This document shows, piece by piece, positions 44,959-53,400 of a stretch of 64,000 nt of DNA; position 1 is the first letter of the stretch, and each line of letters begins with the position of its first letter. A program made the translations under genes and the position numbers. The notes beneath the pieces are model-generated. The model worked only from the letters and a program-made list of their open reading frames with translations. It had not been told where the DNA came from and did not search any database. Source of the stretch: Planctomycetaceae bacterium (GTDB lineage: Bacteria; Planctomycetota; Planctomycetia; Pirellulales; Pirellulaceae); assembly GCA_012959465.1 (NCBI GenBank), contig DUDC01000207.1, forward strand, positions 9,875-73,874, written 5' to 3'.

Positions 44959-46415
44959 TCACATCGATCGGTTGTATCGATCGACCAACGTCTTCCCGGC
45001 TTTTACGCTGCGGTAGCGCGGAGCACGCCGGTCACCGTTGTTCTGCAATTCGCAGCAACAGTGCAGGGCATAGACGTCAGCCGCAGGAAGATCGGAAGTC
45101 GTTTCGCCGATCAACGAACAGGTCACCGATCCGACCATCCCTACACCACCGCTGCATTCATGATCGTCGTAGTGGTAGGAGAACAACCAGACCTGTCGCA
45201 GGTCATCCGTCGGCGGCCAGTAAAGAACTCGAGTATCCATTAATTCGATGCGGTCAGGCGGCCTGCCATACTCGTTCGGTTGCGACAACCACTGACAGAG
45301 GTCGGCAGTCGCCAGGAAATCGGGATGACAACAACCAGCGGGAACGGCGTCTACCCATCCCAAAAAGCGCAACGACCGCATAGCAATTCGCGAATACCGA
45401 GGATCGCTACACCAACGGATGAGTAGTTTTCGTGCTGAGAGGTTGCCGAGTCGGATCGTCGAAACGGCCGCCTCGATCTGGACGCATGGTGAATGATGGT
45501 CCAACGCTAAAGCCAGCAAGTCTCGCCCTCTCGTTTGATCCAAATACGGCAAGCTGGCAGCTACTGCGATTGCGGCTTGCAAGTGCCGCAGATGGTCCGC
45601 GTCGCGCAACCAGGCTGTCATCTGGCGGCAACGGGCGTCCGTATCGAACGGATGCCGTTGGATGGCGCCGACAGCGGCTAAACGATTGGCACGCTGGAGG
45701 TAGGCGATCCCCAGTGTTCCGAGGAGCAGCGAGTCCTTCAGGCGATTAATCATGAACACGCTTTGAGGGTGCTCCTCATCAAACTGCTCAAGAATGACTG
45801 ACCACATTGTTCGTTGAGAGGCAATTCCCAACTGGGCCGCTCTAACGATCCGTTCAGCACCGTCACGCGTGCCGTGAATGGCGAAAACTTTGAGGATCAA
45901 CAACAGATCGTCTGCGTCCAACCGTTCACACGAGAGTGCATGGTCGAAGGCGGCATACAGCAGCGGGAGGCCTTGTTCCTGCATTACGTGCATCGCTTCC
46001 TTGCAGACAATCGACTCAAATAGACCAAGCAATACCGGGAAAGCGGCACAGGCACTGTCATCGTGGTGGTGAAACGTGCGAGCAAGGAGAACGGCAACCG
46101 TATCACAGATAATCGTCGCCTCTTCGGCCGTGCTGACGTTATCATCGCCCAATGCCAACAACTCACGAGAGCACCACCGGGCCGCATGCCGTCAGCTATG
46201 GCCTGGATCAATCGGGACGCCTCTGGTTTCATCGCGTCGAGTTCTCCAAGGGCTCGTGGACAGTCTGGTAGATTATTCTCCTTGACTCCATCATCGTCCA
46301 GGGTGGAAATCACTCTGTCGGGTAGTTTTTCTAATTTCCGATGAATCCACCACCCGCATAACCGGTCTTCATCGTCGAATGCCGAGTAGTGTCCGCTCAA
46401 TGCGGAATGTATCAT
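44959..46415 (-). CDS. HEAT-like hypothetical protein broken by a -1 frameshift
   Basis: Two overlapping frames together look like one protein of about 485 residues. The first (from the ATG at 46415, with GGGGAAG 4 nt upstream) runs MIHSALSGHYSAFDDEDR... to ADGMRPGGAL. The second frame continues directly as SRELLALGDDNVSTAEEATI and on to the stop. A stop (TGA) lies just before the join in the second frame, which has only a TTG start, and the first frame turns into Arg-rich nonsense (TSARPKRRRLS) after it. The break lies near 46166-46175, at GCTCTCGTGAG, and needs one extra base to restore the frame. Helical repeats after it (LALDHHSPCVQIEAAVSTIR) resemble HEAT. It may be a pseudogene, a sequencing error or, less likely, programmed shifting; the site is not slippery. 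Function unknown. Confidence 0.6.
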
Positions 46416-46458
46416 GTCACTTCCCCACTTTTCTCTGTTCCACACCAAATGAAGTGCC

Positions 46459-48570
46459 ATGGGTAATCTGCTCACCAACGTCGACATCGCCATTTTCTTT
46501 TCTTCCCTGGTCGTCGTGATGCTTGTGGGCTTGTGGGCGGGCCGGAAAGAGGAGACATCCGACGACTATTACCTGGCTGGTAAATCAACGCGTTGGTGGG
46601 GAGTAGCTGGGTCGATCTTCGGATCCAACGTCTCGGCGAATCACCTCGTTGGCATGATGGGTGTCGGATTTAGTGTGGGTTTTGCACAAAGCCACTTTGA
46701 AATCAGCGCGATCGCCGGGCTGTTGATGCTCTGCTACGCTTTCTTGCCCATGTACCGCAAGCTGAATCTGTACACGCTCAGCGAGTACCTTGGCCGGCGA
46801 TACGACGACAAGAGTCGAATCGCCTACGCGGCGATCATGATTATTATCATCGTCATGATTCAGATGGTTCCCGGCTTCTACATCGGGTCTCGGTCCCTGA
46901 ACATCCTTCTCAAAGATGGTGATACTGCCACCGGTAAGGTAATCGTTAACCAGTCTGGCGAGGTAACCGAAATTCAACTGATGTCCACCGGAACGCAATA
47001 CGTCTCGCGACCGGAAGTGCGGATTAACAGTCCCAACGTGGACGGCCAACTGATCGGAAAGGGCGCGAAAGCGACTGCCACGACCGAGGATGGACAAGTC
47101 ACCACGCTGACACTTGTATCGCCAGGAAGTGGCTACGACTTCGATACCCCCCCAGTCGTTGAGATCGTCGGGGGCGCTAAATTCAGTGAGTCACTGAGTC
47201 CCGGTGACGTCGACCCGAAGATGTACATCCTCGGCATCTTGTTGATGGCCTTGGTGACAGGAACGTACACGATCGTCGGAGGGCTAAAAGCGGTCATTGT
47301 GACCGACGTGATTCAGTCGATCCTGATGCTGGTCGCCGGGGTTGGTCTTGCGTTCATTGTATTCTCGCAGCCCGAGGTGGGAGGTTGGGCGGGAATGATG
47401 GCCCAGGATGCGGCCACCGGAACGAAAGCAAAGATGCACCTCTACAATTCGTCAAGCGATCCCAACTTACCCTGGACCGGCGTTCTAACCGGGCTGATGG
47501 TCCTGCACTTTTATTACTGGGGTGCCAACCAGTTTATCGTGCAACGAGCGCTTTCTGGACGCAGTGACCGCGAGACTCGCTATGGTATTATTGTCGCCGG
47601 GTTCTTCAAGCTGCTGATCCCCTTCTTTTCGATCGCAGCAGGTACGGCGGCGTTCTACTATTTCCAAAAACAGGGCGATGTGGTGGCCCCGGACACGGTG
47701 TTCATCACGCTACTCGGCAAATTGGTAGCCCCGATGGGGTATGGACTGGTAGGCCTTATTGCGGCCGGAATGCTGGGCGCGATTCTCTCCAGTCTTGACT
47801 CGATGATGAACTCGGCCGCCACCATCGTGACGTTTGATGTCTACAAACGTTACATCAATCCGGCCGCCTCGGAAAAGCAACTTATCCGAGTCGGACGAAT
47901 CTGCATCTTCGTCGCCCTGGTTGGTGCCGCCGGACTGACAATAATGACCGCCGATCCCAATTCAAAAAGCAATTTCTTTTTGACCATCGCCGCGCACCAA
48001 GCCAAGCTGGTGGCCGGAATCGTTGTCGCTTTCCTACTAGGCATGTTCTGGGAGCGGGCAACTGCCGCTGGGGCCATTGTCTCGATTGTCGTCGGCGTAT
48101 CGACATCCTATGGCTTACCGTACGTGTACGCTGCAGCCTTCGCCAACATTGACGGGATCAACGCGGTCTTTGGTGACCAGCTTAATTTCATGCACAGCGT
48201 CTTCTGCGCTGCAGTGTTCGCCTTGATCTCTCATATTGCTGTGAGCTTGATGACGTCGGCGGATTCGAAAAAAGGCCAGTTAACGTGGGTCGGCCAGGGC
48301 ATCGTCACTCGGCAGGGTCTCATTAGAATTGGCCTTGGATTGCTAGCCACGATCGGCATCTGTACCGTCCTGGCCATACTGATGGTGTACTTCCAATTGA
48401 GCCCGCTCATTGCCGCCCTCATTGGCGGAATTTGGACCTGGGTCATTTTCTGGGCAGGGTTGGTCTTAGGTGACAAGAAGGGCCTGGATGTACCCCTTCT
48501 GCTCCACGACCGTTTCTGGGCAGGGCTATTGGCGGGCGTGGCCGTCTTCATGGCATTCTACTTCTATTGA
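46459..48570 (+). CDS. Sodium:solute symporter (SSS family) with extra inserted domain
   Basis: A 703-residue transporter of the SSS family, which couples import of sugars, myo-inositol or other organic solutes to sodium. About 14 membrane helices are visible. Family features are DDYYLAGKSTRWWGVAGSIFGSN near the start, GTYTIVGGLKAVIVTDVIQS, FYYWGANQFIVQRALSG and GLIAAGMLGAILSSLDSMMNSAATI. Unusual is an extra soluble segment of about 100 residues (about 152-250) between SRSLNILLKD and KMYILGILL. It has two repeats of the type LMSTGTQYVSRPEVRI and LVSPGSGYDFDTPPVVEI, not part of the family fold. Its start codon is 44 bp from the divergent HEAT-like gene's start. The ribosome site is weak (GAAGTG). 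Confidence 0.93.
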   Translation: MGNLLTNVDIAIFFSSLVVVMLVGLWAGRKEETSDDYYLAGKSTRWWGVAGSIFGSNVSANHLVGMMGVGFSVGFAQSHFEISAIAGLLMLCYAFLPMYRKLNLYTLSEYLGRRYDDKSRIAYAAIMIIIIVMIQMVPGFYIGSRSLNILLKDGDTATGKVIVNQSGEVTEIQLMSTGTQYVSRPEVRINSPNVDGQLIGKGAKATATTEDGQVTTLTLVSPGSGYDFDTPPVVEIVGGAKFSESLSPGDVDPKMYILGILLMALVTGTYTIVGGLKAVIVTDVIQSILMLVAGVGLAFIVFSQPEVGGWAGMMAQDAATGTKAKMHLYNSSSDPNLPWTGVLTGLMVLHFYYWGANQFIVQRALSGRSDRETRYGIIVAGFFKLLIPFFSIAAGTAAFYYFQKQGDVVAPDTVFITLLGKLVAPMGYGLVGLIAAGMLGAILSSLDSMMNSAATIVTFDVYKRYINPAASEKQLIRVGRICIFVALVGAAGLTIMTADPNSKSNFFLTIAAHQAKLVAGIVVAFLLGMFWERATAAGAIVSIVVGVSTSYGLPYVYAAAFANIDGINAVFGDQLNFMHSVFCAAVFALISHIAVSLMTSADSKKGQLTWVGQGIVTRQGLIRIGLGLLATIGICTVLAILMVYFQLSPLIAALIGGIWTWVIFWAGLVLGDKKGLDVPLLLHDRFWAGLLAGVAVFMAFYFY

Positions 48571-48779
48571 GCGGCAGCGTGCTTTTGGCAGCAAAGGTGG
48601 AAGGTGTGTTGCTTCGATCGAACACATCGCAACGATCGACAATGGACCGGGATGGATGTCTAGTGTCGCTTTGAGTAGAACGTGTACGCGGTCGCAGCCG
48701 ACAAGTGGTCTGCGCTGACGACATGCGATCTGAAGCGATCATTGAGGTCTGCCAGTATGTCACGGAAGGAATGCTATTG

Positions 48780-50366
48780 ATGAGCGGTTTTGATTTGGAA
48801 GTCCATGGGTTGACCGTCAAGGAAATCTCTCGCAACCTCTCGCCGTCAGAACTCTACGAAGAGGCGATCCGTTTTGAGGCGGGTACGACGATATCGGCTC
48901 GAGGTGCTCTAATCGCCTACTCTGGTGAAAAAACGGGCCGCTCACCACGAGACAAACGCGTGGTAAAACATCCGGAATCCGAAGGCGACGTTTGGTGGGG
49001 ACCCGTCAATTGCCCGCAAGACGAGGTCACTTTCGCAATCAACCGCGAACGCGCCATCGATTATCTCAACACCCGTCCCAAACTCTACTGCGTCGACTCG
49101 TTTGCCGGGTGGGATCCGGAGCACCGACTGAAGGTCCGAGTGATCTGCGCCCGACCGTATCATGCGCTGTTCATGCACAACATGCTTATTCGCCCGACCT
49201 GCGACGAATTGAAGGATTACGGCGAACCCGATTGTGTGATCTACAATGCGGGCCGGTTCCCCGCCAACCGCTATACATCGGGGATGACGTCGAAGACCAG
49301 CGTCGATCTGAATCTGGAGCAGGGAGAGGTCGTCATTCTAGGGACGGAGTACGCTGGCGAAATGAAAAAAGCGGTCTTCACGCTCATCAATTACGTGATG
49401 CCAAAACGGGGTTCGCTTTCGATGCACTGTTCGGCAACTTGCGATATGGAAACGGAGGAAGCTGCTGTTCTGTTCGGATTATCGGGAACCGGAAAAACAA
49501 CTTTGTCCGCCGACCCCAACCGCTATTTGATCGGCGATGATGAACATTGTTGGACAGACAAGGGGATCTTCAACGTGGAAGGCGGCTGTTACGCCAAAGC
49601 CGTCTACTTGACACGAGACGCAGAGCCGCAGATTTTTGACGCATTACGTTTCGGCGCCGTTCTAGAAAACGTCGTGTACGACAGAGCCAATCGCCACGTC
49701 GATTTCCACAACACCTCGATCACGGAAAACACTCGAGGGTCGTACCCGATCGAGTTCATCGAAAACGCCAAGATGCCGTGCGTCGCCGGACATCCCCGCC
49801 ATGTTATTTTTTTAACGTGCGATGCGTTTGGCGTTCTCCCGCCCGTCAGCAGATTGACGCCTGAACAGGCCGAATACCATTTCATCAGTGGCTACACGGC
49901 TAAAGTGGCCGGAACGGAAATGGGAGTTACCGAGCCGGAAGCGACGTTTTCGCCATGTTTTGGTGGCCCTTTCTTGGTGTGGCATCCGAGTAAATACGCT
50001 TCATTGCTGGCCGACAAGATTGTTCGTCACGATTCCCATGTATGGTTGGTCAACACGGGTTGGAACGGCGGACCCTACGGTGTTGGAAGCCGAATCAAAC
50101 TCGAGCACACACGAGCGATCATTGGGGCGATCTACAGTGGAGAGCTGGCGGCAGCCAGAACGTCGAATGTCGACGTCTTCGGTCTCGCCGCGGTAGTCGA
50201 GTGCCCCGGAGTTCCAGACCACGTGCTCGACCCACGTGAAGCCTGGAGTGACACGACCGCGTACGACACCATGGCTCACGATTTGGCGGAGAAATTCGCC
50301 GAGAACTTTACAGAGTACGAAAGTGACGTTCGCAGTGAAGTTCGCGCTGCTGGTCCTCGAGTGTGA
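48780..50366 (+). CDS. pckA: Phosphoenolpyruvate carboxykinase (ATP)
   Basis: This 528-residue enzyme converts oxaloacetate and ATP to phosphoenolpyruvate, ADP and CO2 and is the entry to gluconeogenesis. Features are EKTGRSPRDKRVV, the kinase-1a (P-loop) motif GLSGTGKTTLS near residue 235 and kinase-2 in GDDEHCWTDKGIFNVEGGCY. NTGWNGGPYGVGSRI near the end is also conserved. An in-frame ATG at 48720s gives 25 further residues; I chose 48780 because the family begins there and AAGGA lies about 9 nt upstream. It is monocistronic and ends 7 bp before an inverted repeat. It is convergent with the helicase gene. Confidence 0.95.
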   Translation: MSGFDLEVHGLTVKEISRNLSPSELYEEAIRFEAGTTISARGALIAYSGEKTGRSPRDKRVVKHPESEGDVWWGPVNCPQDEVTFAINRERAIDYLNTRPKLYCVDSFAGWDPEHRLKVRVICARPYHALFMHNMLIRPTCDELKDYGEPDCVIYNAGRFPANRYTSGMTSKTSVDLNLEQGEVVILGTEYAGEMKKAVFTLINYVMPKRGSLSMHCSATCDMETEEAAVLFGLSGTGKTTLSADPNRYLIGDDEHCWTDKGIFNVEGGCYAKAVYLTRDAEPQIFDALRFGAVLENVVYDRANRHVDFHNTSITENTRGSYPIEFIENAKMPCVAGHPRHVIFLTCDAFGVLPPVSRLTPEQAEYHFISGYTAKVAGTEMGVTEPEATFSPCFGGPFLVWHPSKYASLLADKIVRHDSHVWLVNTGWNGGPYGVGSRIKLEHTRAIIGAIYSGELAAARTSNVDVFGLAAVVECPGVPDHVLDPREAWSDTTAYDTMAHDLAEKFAENFTEYESDVRSEVRAAGPRV

Positions 50367-50372
50367 GTCGGT

Positions 50373-50453
50373 TGAGCCGAACGCGATAGCCTCGGGTATT
50401 GTGCCAATTGATCCTGCTATTTCAAAAAACCCGAGGCTACCGCCTGCGGCTCA
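50373..50453. repeat. Inverted repeat, family A, copy 1, between convergent genes
   Basis: TGAGCCGAACGCGATAGCC followed by TCGGGT (50373-50397) pairs with ACCCGAGGCTACCGCCTGCG followed by GCTCA (50429-50453) over 25 bp with about three mismatches. A run of six A lies before the right arm. It starts 6 bp after the pckA stop and lies before the end of the helicase gene, so it would suit a bidirectional terminator. A second copy is at 60815-60890. Confidence 0.8.
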
Positions 50454-50475
50454 AATCCGAATGCCACACATTGGT

Positions 50476-53400
50476 CTAGCTGTCCGATTCGAGCCGAGAA
50501 CGCAATTGACTGACCACGGATTCCGGTTGGTTCCACCAGTCTTTCAGTAACACCCGCTCGACATTCCAACCGAAGATCTCCAGGAGACGCGGACGTAAAA
50601 TCTCTCGCTCAACGGGATCATCCAGCTGATAACTCTGTGGGCCGTCCAGCAGGGCGCCTAACCGATAACACTGGTCCCCTTCGCGGTAGATAGCTAGGTC
50701 ACAACGAAAACCGGAATGTCCGACGGCAAAATCACAACAGAACCCCTCGCCCTGAAGTCGTTCTGCAATCTGACGAGCGGCGTGGGAAACGGGCTCGGTT
50801 GATTTGCCACTTTCTGTATCACGGCCGAGTGAAAGGCCTTGCAGGACAAGCTCAAATTGTTCTGTGTCACCCACTGAAACGGCTGCCGCATAGCGAAGGT
50901 AGCATTTGAGGCAGTAGGCGCCGTCGTTGTGATCATTCGTGATCTTCGCATGGTCGATCGAGCTGACCAACATCATGTGATGTTTGGCTCGAGTAAACGC
51001 GACGTTCAGTCGTTTTTCCCCACCTGCTCGATTGATCGGACCGAAATTCATCAACATTCGACCGTCTGGTCCCGGTCCGTAGCAGACGCTAAGGACGATG
51101 ATGTCCCGCTCGTCCCCTTGAATATTCTCGAGGTTTTTGACTAGCAAACCAACAAACTGTCCGTCTTCTTCACGCTCCAACTCGGCGTCAAGACGCTGTC
51201 GAAATGCGTCGTCTTCGTCGGCCAGTTTCTGCAAAGCGTTTTCGATTTCATCTTGCTGAGCTTCGGAAAAGGCGATGATACCCAGCGTTTTTCCGTCGGG
51301 GTGTGAGAGGATTTCTCGCGTCAATCGGGCGATGTAATCGGCTTCGGATCGATTGCGACGTCGTTCGTAAACTCCATTAGCAAGTTGATGAAAACTAACG
51401 GCTCTCGACAGAGCTAGTGCCGCAAACGTTGACGCATCGTCGGCCGACTGCACATCGAGCTTCTTGGCATCCGGCAACAACAATTCTTCCTCTGGAACCG
51501 TCAATAGTCGTCCGTGGTAGAACCGCCAGTTTGAAAAACTGATGAGTAACTCGTTGCGACTACGATAGTGCCACGAGAGCATCGTCGAGGCCAAGTTACG
51601 GCTGGCGTGATTCAACAAGCTATCGGCAGACAGGCTATATTCGTGGTCCTCACCATCCTCCTCAAATGAGAGTTCATCTTCGGCGGTATCTCGATGCGAC
51701 ACGAAAAAACTCGTGGGCGGCAATTGCATCTCGTCTCCGACAATGATGACCTGCGGAGCACGGAAGAGAGTTGGAGCGGCCGACTCGAGGGTTACCTGAC
51801 TTGCTTCGTCGAAAATGACGACGTCAAACAACTCCGCGTCCAGCGGTAACGTATCTGCCACACTCAAGGGGCTCATCAGCCAGACAGGTTTCAGGTCACG
51901 AACAACCACTCCCGATTCGGCGGCGGCCAAGTCTCGGATGGCCTTATACCGCATCGACTTGCCGAATTCATGCTCCAGCACACGCCGACCCTTTTTGTAC
52001 TGGTCTCGCAAAACGGTCTCTTCTTCACTTAACTCACTTGCGGAACGATTCGTCAATCCGACCCGTTGCAGGAATTGGTCACGCACGCGTCCACGGATCA
52101 TCGCAGCGTTGGCCAGTAGCAACTGTTGGTAGCGTTCATAGCCCCGGTTTGCCAGTTTGTCCCTTTGTTCGCCGTTGAAACGCGCAAATTCACGATCATC
52201 CAACTGCAGCTGCAGCAGCGAATTCTCCGTCAAGCGACCCTCAAGTTGCGATAGTGAATCAGGAAAAACACGAATGGTCGACTGTAGTTCTTTTGGCAGA
52301 CGCGATAGTGGTTTTAGGCAGTCGAGAAAGTCGGCCAACCCGACCAACGCCGGCTCCACGTTGGCGACGCGTGAAATCAACTCGCTCACACTGAGTTTGT
52401 CCGTATCGAGCAAGAAACCCCTGCTGATCGTGTACCAACGATCGACAAGAGATGCGAACTCGTTCAGCTCCGAAAAATACTGGCCTGTGTTGTCTCGCTC
52501 GATTAGGCCCCGATGAAATTCGTCCAGCCATAGCGGAAGCTCTTTGATCGCCGCCCGCACCGTTGCAATCTCCTCATCGAGCCAGGCAAGATCTCCACTG
52601 ACACCGTGCTGCTGTGACACTTGCGATCTAGCCTCTTCGACCTCATCCCCCGCGTCGTACTCAAGTAACAGCTGGTCAACCACATGCGACCAAAGTGGAC
52701 GAATGTCATGCTCGCCGATCCGGTACCGACGGCTGAGTGTTCCCCTGAGCCGCCACCACGTCGGCTGAAGCCATTTCGTCCATGACATCTCCAATCGTTG
52801 TAGCTGCTGCCTTGCTATCGTCGCCGATTGCCGATCCAACCGCTCATTCCAAAAACTGTTCTGGTCTTTGAGCACCTGCAACTGTCGCTGTTTTTCTAAA
52901 ACTTCGCGACGAAGGTTTTCCAATTGCTGTGAACGGTCCGAATGTGGATCGGTCAACGCCAGATTCTCGGAACTGGCGAGCGTGCTGCACTTTTGAACGT
53001 AAGCCCGCACGGCGATCAAGTGCTCCATCGCCTGTAAAGTCTCCAGTGGAAGTTTGCTCTGTTCGCTTGATTTTTCCAGTGCCGCCAATACATCCAAGGA
53101 TCTTGTGACCTGTTCAGCAATCCACTGCCGAGGTCGCGGCCTCTCCAAGATTTCAGGTGACAGGTTGGCCAATGGATGCCGCGAGAATACGGGCGACGTG
53201 TTGGACAGACTCGCCAGTACATCCATCAATCGCTGCAGGTCTTCTTTATGGCGGTGCCATTGAGAAACATCCGGTAGCGTCTCGTCAATCTCCTCGGAGC
53301 GATTCATGCCCAATTCGAGAACGCGTTCCAACAAGCGAACCGTCGACACGTCGGAACGGTCGCCAGGCGAGACCATGACATCGCCAAACTGAATCAAGGG

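Noticed and set aside
45984-46493. A separate 169-residue minus-strand gene upstream of the HEAT-like gene
   Set aside because: Its last 50 residues are Arg/Ser/Leu-rich nonsense, and its true-looking part continues in the neighbouring frame. It is better explained as the front of a frameshifted gene.
48600-48640. Palindrome around CGATCG upstream of pckA
   Set aside because: Two CGATCG words near each other are expected by chance in this base composition, and the flanks do not pair.
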